This document shows, piece by piece, positions 44,092-56,785 of a DNA stretch of 64,000 bases (position 1 is its first letter; every line of letters begins with the position of its first letter). The notes under the pieces were generated by a model. The model searched no databases. It worked only from the letters and a program-made list of their open reading frames with translations, and was not told where the DNA came from. Both the position numbers and the translations under genes were made by a program. Origin of the DNA: Ichthyophonus hoferi (Eukaryota > Opisthokonta > Ichthyosporea > Ichthyophonida > Ichthyophonidae); the NCBI GenBank assembly GCA_002751075.1, contig NAOQ01000128.1, forward strand, positions 73,524 through 137,523, read 5' to 3'.

Positions 44092-44331
44092 TCATAGATT
44101 TAACTGTGTTTTCTTCTTTCTATTTTTGTATCCCTGGATATGTCGCAATAGCCATGTGCACATTCCAATTATTCTCTGATAAATGGAACTCGGGCTTAAG
44201 GAATGCATAGTTTTGCCAAAACTTGATAACGAGCGGATGATGTAATGTGCAGTCTTTATATTAGTTAATTGAATACCGTTTCCCAATGAGTAAATCGAAT
44301 CGTCAATATACATAAATAATGAGACCCCCAA
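44092..44331 (-). mobile_element. Reverse transcriptase remnant (retroelement fossil)
   Basis: A short minus-strand stretch whose conceptual product carries a YIDD motif, the catalytic box of reverse transcriptases, followed by the family-typical downstream spacing to a SLSP segment. It resembles the palm of LTR-type or DIRS-type elements, but this is tentative. Only a fragment remains. It is broken, no terminal repeats were found, and it appears old. Confidence 0.4.
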
Positions 44332-44813
44332 TTGGTATATGCGGTTTGATTAAATTAGCTTACTTATTGTGTTATTGTGCATAAGGAACCCTGAAATTGA
44401 TATTAGAATTTTGATTTCTCTGAACGTGGTGATGAAGTCAGTTCCAACATACCCTATATCTATGTACTTGATCAATATAGATATGTGTTTAAAAAATAAT
44501 TTCTAGAAACACAACTGTAATTGTAAAGATGCTCTAGGGAATAGTAGTAAGAGGCTCCTGTAAAAACTTTTTTTCATATATATTGGGGTTGGAAATGCAC
44601 TAAGCAAGACAGTAAACTCGATTAAATATACTTCCAGAAGACTGAGTCCGTAGATAGTATCGTATAACGTATAACATGTATTAATATATAAAATATATTG
44701 AATATATTGAGAAGGAATATTTTTTTATAGTATTCAAGACAATAACCCGCATGCTTACAATCTTCAGTTGGAACCTCAATGTGATGTTCTACTAGATCTG
44801 GCATAATAATCGC

Positions 44814-44934
44814 GGGTACCGCGCATTGGTTTGAGTCTGACCCATTAGTAAGATAAATGACCCTGTATGATCATTTATCTTAATCTTATTAATAGGTCTG
44901 ACTCAAACCAATGCGCGGTACCCGTGCTCGTACT
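44814..44934. repeat. Long foldback (inverted repeat), about 120 bp
   Basis: The left arm begins GGGTACCGCGCATTGGTTTG and continues AGTC; this 24-base tract recurs perfectly as its reverse complement in the right arm. Inside it are more diverged matching segments (GACC-ATTA-TAAG, then ATAAATGA) and a short central loop. The whole would form one hairpin of about 50 bp of stem with one 6-base bulge. It ends 260 bases before the glycosyltransferase ATG. It could be a foldback/MITE element or a small hairpin RNA source; no target duplication is clear. Confidence 0.85.
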
Positions 44935-45194
44935 ATCTCGCTTACACCAAAAGGTATTGGATAGAGACCCGAAATAAAGTTACGGTTTTTATTTATTAAT
45001 AGTCGTGTTAATCACCTTTATCAGAGATATCAATAAGTTGACAGGCCGTGAAAGATAATAAAATTAAAATGCTTTTTACCCAATGAGCAGTTTCCCCTGT
45101 AGAGCCAATGGGTAAATTAACTTTAGGAGCTATATGTTTAATCTGAGCTAGGACTGGCTACTGTAATCGGTGTTACATACCATAAATATAATTT

Positions 45195-46295
45195 ATGCAC
45201 CAGTTACAGTGCATACGCGACACTGCAATAGCGGAAAGTTTGAAAGAGCTGCCTATTAAAATGACAACGGGACAGCTCATACATATTCTGCGCCGAAGCT
45301 GCATGATATTATTTAGTATATTTCTATTTATTTATCTAATTAAATATTTGTCTATGTCTGCACCTATACACCAAAACATTAACATAGAGCTAGCATCTTC
45401 AATTTTACAAAAAGACGGTACTTATTCACAAGCTGAACAGAATTCAAACATTAATAATGAAAATCACAAAGCTGGGCTACCCATTCCTAAAATTATCCAT
45501 AATATGCACAAAACTTTTGAGAAATTACAACCCATTCATACGCTTCTTAGAAACAAATGTCGAGAACTTCATCCTGAACCTGAGTGGAAGATGGAGTTTT
45601 GGGACGATATAAGAATGGATAAGCTCATAAAGACCGAGCTTTCGGAATATTACAATGACTGGAAGAAACTTACTCCTTTTATTCGACGTGTAGATACATC
45701 ACGCTACATGCTCATGTACCTTTATGGGGGCATCTACTTGGACTTGGATGTGGAATGTGTGCGTAATATGAACGATCTTATACGGAACTTACCCTATGGC
45801 ACAGCATGGACAGGAGACTATCCTGAGCCCATGTTTCTCATGTCCTCACCAGGTAATCCTTTTTGGCTTCATATGTTTAAATTTGCTGTCGATAAGTCAA
45901 AGACACAAGATGTGTGGCAAAGTACAGGCCCAGGTGGTCTACATAATTCTTTAGTAGAGTGGGTAACCAAACACGGCTTAGATTCAATCTCTCCATTTTA
46001 CACAGATGAAATAGAACGTAAAGACTTCGACTCTTATAATAACTCCATACGATGGTACAAATATCCAGACCTTAAGGCTATGGAGACGAATAACAAAGAT
46101 AATAAACTTTTGTTCGAACCCATTAAAGAATTTGGCAAAATTGGATTTGTTCCAAATCCTTTACTTGACCCAGTGTCCTGTAATAACGAGAAACTACGTC
46201 ACTGTGCTCAAAGCTTTTGTGCTCCAGATTACCCGGATAACTTCGTTGTACATCACTGTTTAAATTCCTGGCGAAGTAGAATGGACCAGTTATAA
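45195..46295 (+). CDS. GT32-type (OCH1-like) glycosyltransferase, intronless
   Basis: A single uninterrupted 366-residue frame. It is predicted to be a type II Golgi membrane protein with a short cytoplasmic N-terminus, one transmembrane anchor (about residues 35-54: SCMILFSIFLFIYLIKYLSM), a stem and a luminal catalytic domain. The family marks are IPKIIHNMHKTF (about 97-108, like IPKIIHQ-W in OCH1 and alpha-1,4-galactosyltransferase relatives), then RRVDTSRYMLMYLYGGIYLD (about 164-183) with the DxD metal-nucleotide-sugar motif LDLD (D183, D185). A C-terminal VVHHCLNSW supplies the usual late His and Trp. Donor and acceptor sugars cannot be read from the sequence. A second in-frame Met at residue 23 is an alternative start that keeps the anchor. 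It is the only well-supported gene in the window without introns. Confidence 0.85.
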   Translation: MHQLQCIRDTAIAESLKELPIKMTTGQLIHILRRSCMILFSIFLFIYLIKYLSMSAPIHQNINIELASSILQKDGTYSQAEQNSNINNENHKAGLPIPKIIHNMHKTFEKLQPIHTLLRNKCRELHPEPEWKMEFWDDIRMDKLIKTELSEYYNDWKKLTPFIRRVDTSRYMLMYLYGGIYLDLDVECVRNMNDLIRNLPYGTAWTGDYPEPMFLMSSPGNPFWLHMFKFAVDKSKTQDVWQSTGPGGLHNSLVEWVTKHGLDSISPFYTDEIERKDFDSYNNSIRWYKYPDLKAMETNNKDNKLLFEPIKEFGKIGFVPNPLLDPVSCNNEKLRHCAQSFCAPDYPDNFVVHHCLNSWRSRMDQL

Positions 46296-46551
46296 TACAG
46301 TATGAATGTAACATGTATATACCCTAGACTATTGTATTGTAGTATTGTAAGGAAGCAGAGATCTCAGTTTGCTGAGAAGCCTTTTCCGAGACTAAAAAAG
46401 TTGCACCCGAGTGCGGTTTGAGACATCACTGATGACCAGGTCACCAATTGAGTCTTTAGACCATTTTTCTATACAAGATTCCTTTCGGGTGGTCTCGCTT
46501 ATGTCCCTGTTTGATTCTTAATATGGAGCTTTCTCCAAATTCTTACTTATA

Positions 46552-46557
46552 AATAAA
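46552..46557 (+). promoter_or_regulatory. Poly(A) signal of the glycosyltransferase
   Basis: AATAAA 257 bases after the glycosyltransferase stop. Confidence 0.35.
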
Positions 46558-48025
46558 GATAGAAGTAGGGTATTATTAAGTTTTTTTTTTTATTGTAATT
46601 GTTATTCTTATCTATATAAGCGATAAGAAAGAAAATATTGGAAAAAAACAGAATTTGGAGACGTCCAGCACTTGGTTTTATATTGGATTATCTTTTATTG
46701 TTTCAAGTTGAGATTGGTTAATCAATTCCAATTAGAATCAATCGCTTACTATGTGAACTTATAGAACTTAACTTTTATAAACAAGTGGTTACATGCCTAT
46801 GGATTAAACACGCGTTCATAATTATAATTATATTTTTTTAATAATTTTTATTTTATACAATGTCTAAATATACATTTAATATTTTAATATATTAACAGGT
46901 GATTAATACTTGCTTCTTAATTTAACTCTGACACAATATACTATTTTTGGCAGCCGATCCAATTGAAAGTGAAACATAGATCATTGGTTAACAGTTAGTC
47001 CGGTTTGGAACTATCAAAATTGCGGGTCAGATAACTGCTAACTCGCGAAATACAATGGTTCCGTCCTAAGATTAAGATTTAATGCTGACGGAAAAATCCT
47101 TGATATATATATATTTTTGCAAGGAGTTATACTTGAATGACAGATAAGAAACTACTTTTCCTTCAGCAATTATATAATATAGGAATATGGCAAGATATTA
47201 TTATTTGTCACAGCCAGCACTGAGACTTTATTTTAAGCGTCAAAATGTATTGGAATGGACAGAAGTATCTTTAGGGAACCTGTTGAATAATCTATATATT
47301 TAATGTATATACTAAGGATATTATAGCATCGGTAACCAAAACATGTTTCTATCCACATAACTTTGATTACTATAACAGTTGTTTTTGTCCCTCAATACGT
47401 ACTGACTTCTTAAATTTTTAATTGCATATCCTTCATACAGCCTCGTGTATTTGGCTGTCTATGCACACAACATATTATAACGCTCACCTTCGGTTATTAG
47501 GCTATGGTAAACCAATACAGCCTACTATCATTTTACAATGTTGTGGGCATTAATTACACATATGACCCCCAAAACCTCATTAGAACCATACTCCCATTGT
47601 AGTCTCCGTACTCTGCATATACCTAGTAATGAAGATCAAGCTACTGGCTTATTACTAATGAATGTTGCATTTATTACCTAAATCGCCGTAGTTTGTTGTT
47701 TTATTTCAACTATGAACTCCAGCAATAAAAATGTTATTTGCACAATCAAAATTAAATCAATAAAATGACTGGTCATGGAAAAATATATAGACTGGTAAAG
47801 ACGTTGTATGATACTCCTTCGAGAAAGAACACCACTAAAGATTAGAAGAAAATAAGATGGAGCCAGAATACTTTATACTAATTGTGTATTCTGAAATGTT
47901 ATTGTTTAAGTTTGAACCATCACAACAGAAAATGTGTAAGCGCAAATAGGAAAATCGTTATGAAAACTAATAGATGTGTTTATTGGGAATAAGTTGGAAC
48001 CTTGCCTTGGTCGAATAAGTTGTAT

Positions 48026-48058
48026 CTTTATATTTATATTTATATTTATATTTATTTT
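48026..48058. repeat. (TTTATA)n microsatellite
   Basis: About five perfect hexamer copies, about 120 bases upstream of the DsbA-like gene start. Confidence 0.9.
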
Positions 48059-48177
48059 TGTCTATTATTACTGACCAATCCAAACAGCCTACTCTTTCGT
48101 TTTGAGGGCTCATGACTTCAAAAACAACTAATTATTATACTACAAACCTAGTTTGTACTAGCTCGTATATATTTAGC

Positions 48178-51100
48178 ATGTTGAGATTCTTTTTTACCCT
48201 TACGGCAATAGCCGGCCTTGTTGCAGCACAGGTAAATATGTATGTTTGTAGCCACCTTAAAAAATATTGATGGTTATATAGGTAAGTTTACAGTAGGACA
48301 GTTGTAAGTATTTTATCTTCCTAGTTTTTCTCAATTATTTTCTCGTTCTTTCTTTCTGATTCTCCGATTTCCCTTTTTTACTGCTTTTTTGAAACAATAT
48401 ATATTTAAAATTTTAAAACCAAAAGCCAACTTACGCAGCTATTTAAGCAGAGATATTGGACTGTCTACCTTACAATCTTGAACAATTTTTCCTTTGCAGA
48501 TAGTTATACCTACCAGGCCAGAGGGTATAAGATGGAACGGATATCTATCGTCACCTATCCAATTAGAAATATTTTTGGACCCTCTGTGCCCTGATAGTAG
48601 GTAGGAGAATAGGATAATATTGAGGTCTTCTAGTTATTTTGTTACTGAATAAAGTTGTCAATATATAGCACTATACAGATTATATACTATCTATCATTCA
48701 CTTTATGTCAAGCTAATGAATATTATATATCAAGACTACACATTATTTTTGCCACAGGCTAGCCTAGAATATCCTATAACATGTGATGGGTATATAGAAA
48801 TGACGTTGTACGCGGGGTGAGGTATTCTATGCAAAACAATGTTTAACCTAGCCTAATTATGCATAAGGGAAGTGGGGCACATACAAGGTTATTGCTTTTT
48901 AAAAATCTTAGAAGATTCCCCTATTGTATGGCTTCACGATGTATATATCATTAGGCAATTATATTAGTAATCAGAAAGAAATATTATTAAAATGAATATG
49001 TATACCTTGCATTGTTCCATGCTATAGATGGGTAATTTTTGGTAATTTGCTTCCCACGTTTTTCTCTATAAATTCAAAATCAATATAGGAAAGCATATAC
49101 ATGCCTATATACGCATATATCCATACAAGGGAACGTATATACATACATACTATCATAGTATCATTCATACTGTTATACATACTCTCCTATTTACGTACGA
49201 TCCCATTTACATACTATCTTACTATCATATATATATATATATATACATATGTACATTGTCATATTCATATACACATATGTATTGCCAAAATGTAAAGGAT
49301 TATGAGAACCAAATTTAAACGTTTATAATCATGAGAAAGGCGGAAAGTATTAAAATTTAATAAAAAGATATCATTGGCAAAATTGATGTATAGGTTCATA
49401 ATAAAACAAATTATATATATATAAGGAAGCCCATGTCATTTTTTACAGTTAGGAAAATGAATAGTAAATACACAGAATATATAGGTAAGCATATTTAGAT
49501 AATTAAATATACTACTAATAACGTTTAGAAAAAAATAACTTCTAAAAATAAAAAATAAAAGCGAAAAAGGGCATGCTGTCTTGAAGAACAAGTGTACACT
49601 CTAGTCATAGGGTGTGAATAACTATAATTGGTACCAGAACAGGAAGACATATTGCTTACATATATATGCATAGATACTGAAAATATAAACAATAAATAGA
49701 AATAATAATCAATTAAAAATAATTTAAATTTAAATTTAAGTTTAAAAAATAAATATGTATAACAAGCCTAATAAGAAGGATCAGCACTAATTATAAAGAG
49801 AATACGACACAGGGATGCTTGGCCTATTGTCGCAAAGGTAGCTAGATATTTTGAAAACAAGGTTTCGGTTCTAGTCCACGTATTTCCCTTGCCATATCAC
49901 CAATATTCTTTTGCTTCTTCACAGGTATATACGTATGTGCATATTTATATTCTTTGTGGTTTATTGTAAGGTTATACTATATTATATTGTTATATTATAT
50001 TGTACTTCCAGTCCCATGTTAGATGTAGATTCGCTCTTTCACTATTTCTCAGCAGGTGTGTATTACTGATAAATAATGCCTTTTATAAAACTGGTCCTGA
50101 CCCTATAGTTATTGACCATTATACTTACCCACTTTCTTACTGTTTTATTCACTCATTTATTTATTTATATTTATATCAACACATTCCTCTTCCTTTCTAC
50201 TGCTCTATCTCATAGGTTCTAGTTGGACTATACAAAGAGTTAGGTGCTGACCCCTTCTTCAAATATCTACGCATTATGTTTGTCTACCAAGAGCAATTTG
50301 GAAACCAACAAACTTACAGCCTAACTGCAAGATATGTCTATTCCATGTTTGCTGAGTTAGGGCCAAAGGTATACTAATCTTATTGTGTATGTAACATTCC
50401 TATCTCCTATACATTACTCTTGTTTTTTATACACTCTTCCTGTCTTTCATCTCTCTGTATTCTTTCCTTTTTTATTCAATTCTCTCTCTATTCCTCAATG
50501 CAGACATCAATGAAGTCAAACACACAATAAGGACACCAATAAGCCCTTCTATAAATATATATACATACTTCTATTTTATTATTTCAAACATCCCTTTATC
50601 TTATGGTTTCATTCTTCATTTTTCCTTATATTGTAATCTAAAACACACACAAGCACACGCACACACACATATATCATATCACATCTTTTGTAGACCTGGA
50701 ATAAATAAATCCATAGATACCCTAAAATGTAGGAGAAAATAAAATGGTCAATACCTCTGTCAAACGTATACTAGGTTATCTAACTAAAACACATAGAATT
50801 AACCATTTATATGTAGAACCATATTAAAACTTAAAAGATGATGATGAGCCAATAAAATAGGCGATAGTAAGCCACACAGAGATGTATAGGCACAATTACA
50901 TTACATATAATTATAGCATGTGATTTCAACCAGTCATAACATCACACTAATTTTTTAATTGTTTCTCAGGCCAATGTGAGTGCCATTACTGTGGATAATA
51001 TTTTACGCAACGGTAAGCATAACATGGCCACCCGTACCTCCTGGAAGTACGGAACTACTAGTAAGTCCACTCTCACACTACTCTATTGTATATACAGCCA

Positions 51101-51686
51101 CCCAGTATATATAAGATCACCAATTACTATATGCTTATATGTTTATATGCATATATGTCTATATATTACTACCTTCTCTAAATATATCTTGTCCCATATA
51201 TCGTTCTCGTTTCTTTCTTTTCTAAAACTTTCTATTACTTCCCACTACCCTTTCTCTATTTCTTTCAGTCTTTCTTGGAGCATGTTTAACTCTTTATCTC
51301 ATTTTTTTTGTTTTTTTTTTTTTGTTTTTTTCCATATTGAACATACTTCTATCCGTTGACCCTTTTGTATTTTCTTTTTTGCAAACATCAATCTACTCAC
51401 ACTCATTATTACAGACCCTCCCTACCAATTTTCTATTCCACCTTTCTCTGCATAATAGTTTAAATAATGCATGCACGTTTATGCATTCATTTACTCACTT
51501 GTTCATCTATTCACTTATTTGTTTATATACCTTGTGTTATAGGAGGTGTTTACGGAACACCATTTTTCTTAGTCAATGGAGTAGCTGTAAAGGATGAGGG
51601 AATGACGTTCGAAAAATGGAAATCCGTAAGTATAAACAATGCAATTGAATAATATACAGCCACTAGCATGCATGTACATACATACA

Positions 51687-51722
<36 letters not shown>

Positions 51723-52193
51723 CTCCATGGCTAACATAGGTAGATTTGGTTATAATTATATACTTTCTTCCATTCTATTTTTTCTTGGCAAATGTTTGTT
51801 TATTCTATCTGTGCATGTAAACGCCTTAATTGCGAACCAAATGATAGGATGGTGGTACATATATATATATAGGAGGTATATGTGTATGTGTGAGTAACAT
51901 ATATGTATAGACAGATAATCATAGGTAAATGTACACCTATCGTAGCCCATTCCTACTGGATTGTTATTGTAACCTTACAATAAATGTTCAGTATTAAATT
52001 ATTTCTGGTATTTCTTGACTAACATTTTAAATATTAAAAGTATTTCTTATGATAGCAATATGCAGGCAATTAACTGTAATTTCATACTAACTATACTATT
52101 ATACTAACTATTATACTATTATACTACAATACTACAATACGAACTGTACTTACTTACCCGCAGATTATTTACCCATTACTGACCAGTGACTAG
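48178..52193 (+). CDS. Secreted DsbA-like thioredoxin-fold protein
   Basis: A predicted secreted or ER thioredoxin-fold protein of the DsbA-like class. Exons: 48178-48231, 48500-48600, 48763-48816, 50012-50057, 50216-50368, 50970-51060, 51543-51625, 52164-52193; 203 aa, phases closed. The signal peptide is MLRFFFTLTAIAGLVAAQ, ending exactly at the first intron. The nucleophile region reads LEIFLDPLCPDS (Cys48), where classical DsbA has CxxC. The conserved cis-proline loop is GVYGTPFFLVNGV (Pro173). The C-terminus WKSIIYPLL matches the W..ii.pll end of this family. The last two exons rest on a strong donor (TCC|GTAAGT) at 51625 and an acceptor at 52163; without that splice the frame would end at 51652 with a less family-like tail. 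The third and fourth exons are short and their borders are the least certain part. Substrate and redox role are unknown; with a single active-site Cys a simple oxidase role is doubtful. Confidence 0.75.
51675..51715. repeat. (CATA)n microsatellite
   Basis: About ten CATA units in the last intron of the DsbA-like gene. Confidence 0.95.
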
Positions 52194-54053
52194 AATCATT
52201 GCCCATAAATGCCAGCTATCGCTCTCCCCCTCTTTTTAGTGTTGCTTTATGTGCTATTGTTTTAGAAAAAGCATATATATATATATACATGCATTAAAGA
52301 TAGGACGAAAGATTATTATCACCCTCAGAAAAGAATGTGCTAGATATACCTTACACTTTATCTAAAACTCACCAATAAAAACTTGATATTTTAAAATATT
52401 ATAGTCCACCCATCAGTAATATTTGTCTAGCAAGTCCAAGTCTAACCTAGTGATATATACTAAGCTATAACTCCATACTGTTGAGATCAGATATTATACC
52501 TTTTAATTTTCAATATAAGAATGCTAATTTTCAAAATAGGAATTTTAAACGGGCTTTTGTACGGCGTGACACGAGTTTAGTGTTGTGATCGATTTTAATT
52601 TATATTAATCGTTAGCTTAATTTTATTTTTTCAAAGATAAAAAGGTATAGTAAATCAGACGTATCCTGGCCCTATGTCTTAAGTCCTTTGTGGTATCCAT
52701 AGACGTGATGCTTATGATTGGTTTCCTCCAAGCCCCTATCATAATGTTGGAAAGCGTTTACTCTAGGCTAATTTTTTTTCTCGAGCCCAGATAATCACTG
52801 ATGCCTAACCATAGTAATAATTTCTTTTCTTTTTCTACTTACTTTCTTTTTCTTATCAAAAATTTATGTTAATATGAGAGTATAGCAAATCCGTGAGCTC
52901 TTGGTTGCTGAAGGAGCTATGGGAATTTGGTTACATTGCAAATGACACATCCCCAGAGTCTGAAGGCTAACTCTCTTATTCTTTTCACATCTGGACTTGG
53001 TTTCCTTGGAAGTGGTGTAGGCCAAACCCCCTTTCACTAATTCCTGTGTAAGTCCCGACTGCAGTTGTCAGTTGTTTCTCTAAGCACACATTGTCTGAAT
53101 GGTCAACTGGCATGTTGTCTTAATCTCTAGTCCTGGATCTCTTTCCAGCCATGAGGGTCTTGGTCTGGCACATATGCAATATGAGAATTACATTGTTATG
53201 CCTTTGGCAAGTCTCTATAGTTATCTACTGTACTTGGATACAACCTTATTATATTTATACATTAAACCACCACTGAAAATATGCTATTAGGGTGACATCC
53301 TACTTAGCTTTTTTTTTTTGGATATGAATCTGATTATTCATACGCTGAATGTTGATGCATTGGAACATTATATGCATCCTTTATTAAATATGTAGGTATC
53401 CAACGCGAAACAAACCCCTCCCCCCGTAATAAAAGCCCAACTGTACATAGTGATTTCAGACCTTGGAACCAAGAAATGTGCTTTTAGTTTTCATTGCAGT
53501 GTAGTGGCACTCCAAAAATAAAATCCTGCAATCTTATTGAGTAATTTGTTAAAAACTGAAGATGACTAACAGATCTCAATAGGCTGGGAAATGTCAGACA
53601 CACATTGCTTAAGATACCCTACAAAGGTTTTTATTATAAAAAGATTATGATTGTATAACACATACTGTTCTTGAAAGTAGAATTTATATAATATTTTCCT
53701 GCATCATATTTCTCTTTGCAAATAAATACTTACTAATAACAAGGGTACTTAAGTAGCAACATGAATAAAACTAGGTCTAATGTCAAGTCTACAATCCTGT
53801 CATTGAGTTTCCACTATATGAACATTTTCAACCATCTACAAAGCTACCTACCATCAAAAGTATTTTATGTATGATTAATTTTATTTAGAAAAGGACAATA
53901 GAAGTGCAACTGCTGTTATGACCAAAAAGCTTAGGTAGCAAGAAATAACTCATACTAAGTACTTTCATGACACTGTTTACTGTTATTCAATTATCACAAT
54001 TAGAAACTTGGCTAGGGCCCTCTATACCTGTTTAAAAGAGGGAAGAAAGAGAT
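52194..54053. other. Intergenic region right of the DsbA-like gene
   Basis: No splice-supported exon was seen. The part at 52900-53300 is somewhat richer in G+C than its surroundings and could be an old repeat, but I cannot name it. Confidence 0.4.
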
Positions 54054-55140
54054 GTGCAGAAACTGGGGGAAATAACTCAAAAACTACAAAAGACTGCAGG
54101 TAGATATTTCATTAAAAAGGACAAACCTTTCGATGTATATATACCCAACAAAATTAAAAGAGAGGAATTTTTTAAGATAAATCAGAGAACCTCAAATTTT
54201 CTTATGCCTCTTGCATCAAACAAAGGTCAGGCCGTAAATGTGAGTGTTCAAAATTGCTTGATCCAGTGTAGTATGAAGTTAAAATGAGAAAACAACATGA
54301 ATGGGAGGGAGAAGAGGAATATAAGATTCAAAAGTACAAGCAGTTTAATTGTAGGTCCATTGATGAAACTATTTCCTCTATTGGAGAAGAAGGCATGTTC
54401 CATACCAACAGTGGTGGTAAATTGGAAAATATGAAAGCAAACAAAAGAAAAACAAATAATAGAAATATAGACGTTGTTCAAATGACCCAAACAGGAGACA
54501 ATAGTGAGACTGAAATGATTGAAAAATTACCACAAAATTTTCAACACATAAGACTATCTGATAGAATGATGAAAAAATACGTTTTACAAACCCTAGCTAA
54601 TCTTTTGTGTATTGGAAAGCCGCTGGAGAAAATGAGGGTAATTTATGAAATACATGCTACCCTTACAGCTAATCAAAGCCCAGAGTATTTTTCTATATAT
54701 GAGTGAAATTGAAAAGAGCAATGAGTGTGACAACATGATTACTCACGCTTAAGGTAAGCACTACAAAGAAATTTGCTAGGTAATTCATAGTATAAGGCTG
54801 GCACATTTGTCAAGATGCTACATTTCCCAAGCCAAATCTACTAATTTATGGATAAACAACTAAATGCGTAGCATTGTCAATTGGCAAAGAAATTAAAATG
54901 TTGACAACCATCAAAGTTCGGAGTCCAAAAGAGATATACACATGCATAGATGTAAAAATGTCCAATAGTACAGCATATAATCACGAATTTGCAGAGGTGC
55001 TGAAAGACATTCGTAACATTGAAAAAGCAGCAGAACAAATATACTGTGGTACACACACTACAGCTGGATTTAATTTTTCAATGAATATGGTTATTAAACA
55101 TTTAAATAAAAAAATGGAGTTAGACAAAGTTATAACGTAG
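54054..55140 (+). other. Unrecognised coding-like patch
   Basis: Three consecutive plus-strand open stretches (54054-54287, 54284-54706, 54874-55140) of 77, 140 and 88 codons lie in different frames. They are Lys/Glu/Asn/Ile-rich and look like protein more than random AT-rich DNA. I recognise no domain. Good splice sites joining them were not found, apart from a donor-like AAG|GTAAGC near 54753. The patch may be a decayed gene, part of a mobile element, or exons of a gene I cannot resolve. Confidence 0.3.
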
Positions 55141-56505
55141 TTTACAGGTGATTTCAAATACAACAGCACGAATGCAAGTGTGGCAGGACATGCCCTAGAC
55201 ATATGCTTAAGTCTGGTTGCCCCAGAATATTAATGCAAGCCTTGGCATCATTACTCATTACAAATTGTTCGGCCATTTATTCACCAAAAAATTAAATACA
55301 GCAATGGCACTGTTTTGTTACGAAGATAGTAGGTCCACTGTTTCACTCGCTCCCGACCAATAAGTCTCACCACACGCATATGTTTAGAAAGGTATAAATT
55401 AACTACTATGTAGTTGAGACTGGGCTTCTGGTTTTGTTTACATGATAATCCACCGCTTTACGTGCGTTATTTTCAAAGTAACGACTTAAGATAAAGAGAG
55501 AGTATATTATGTTTGCCCTATAGTTAAAGGCTTTAACCAATACTTAAAATACTTATCCCATTCCTAGACCTACAGTTCTATCCCGTGGTAATGACAGGTG
55601 AAATTTCAATGGGAAATTTGGACCTAAATAAAGAAACCCCTTAGCATATAGTTACCTTGTACTTTGTTGGGAACCAAAGTAGGAACAGAACCGTTCATGT
55701 AGCCTATATTCGTTTAGAAAGAAGAGGGAATACCAAATTAAGGCGCGTTTTAACACTTCCCTCCACAAACACGAAGCACAGATATGATAAGATATTTTTG
55801 TATATTAAACGGAGTGAGCAGACTACGAGTTATCTGGATGCACGACATGATCTGAATGGCTTATTATATTCACGGGACCTCTATTGACTGGTTAAATTTA
55901 ATCGATCATATTTTGATCTTGGATTGGCATTTTATGGCAATACTGCACCAACTATTTTTTCAAACAACATGCATAATAGTAGTTCCTAATAATATTATTT
56001 GATTTTAGCTATATAAAGAAATATTTAAAAAGAATTAAATATTCTTGTTTTAACACTCTAATAAAAACTTCCACTAGGCCTATTTCCCGACAACTTTATA
56101 ATTTACACTTACAAATTGTTATGACCACTACAATGTTAATACTAATAATTATAAATTTCTATTAAATTTATGCCTAGATGTTACATTTGCACTTGCAAGT
56201 ATAACTTCAATAGCACAAATAAACTTACGCTTTGGGAAAACCGGTCCTTTCTGCAACACTTTGTTTTATCCGCATAAAATATTCCTATTGGCCACCATGT
56301 ATAGATACCAATAATTCTATTAAAGATAAAAGTTTTAAACGTTCCCCAGTGCCAAGAAAGGTAATATAATTATGTATATTATTGGTTTAGACAAATCTGA
56401 ATTGCGGTTGGCGGTTAGTGATTAGGCCTGCAGTATACAAAGAATGCGGTCGTACGACCACTAACGATCCGTATTAGTAGTAAAGATGTGAAATCGAAGC
56501 CAAAA

Positions 56506-56570
56506 GAAATGTCTCGAAATGTCTCGAAATGTCTCGAAGTATCTCGAAATGTCTCAAGGTGTCTCGAATA
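56506..56570. repeat. 10-bp tandem repeat, about 6.5 copies
   Basis: The unit GAAATGTCTC is repeated head to tail with a few changes (GAAGTATCTC, AAGGTGTCTC), about 360-420 bases upstream of the DOHH ATG. Confidence 0.9.
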
Positions 56571-56785
56571 TTCTAGGATTAATATTATTTCTATCTGCCT
56601 GTTAAATAAAACACCCGACCGTATAATCCTATTAAATATAATTACAATATACATTAGGATAATGTAGCAATACATTATACTCTAAAAAAACCAATGTGAT
56701 TCATCAAAAAATACTATCCAATAATATACCACCTTTCAAATCAACCACATTTAAGAGGTTTAATATAAAGCAAAAAAAAGCAACA

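Larger units (their letters stand above)
40640..45194. other. Intergenic region with retroelement debris
   Basis: This includes the HAP2 promoter side (40640-41400). I see no confident gene there: an 82-codon frame at 41577-41825 has no support. From about 42.2 to 44.35 kb there is old element-derived DNA, and a long foldback lies at 44814-44934. Confidence 0.5.
46296..48177. other. Intergenic region, glycosyltransferase to DsbA-like gene
   Basis: It starts with the 3' UTR of the glycosyltransferase. A TTTATA hexamer microsatellite lies at about 48026-48058. I see no gene. Confidence 0.5.

Noticed and set aside
46396-46500. Possible structured RNA after the glycosyltransferase
   Set aside because: A few paired stretches are visible, but no tRNA, snRNA or ribozyme core could be matched; it is more likely 3' UTR.
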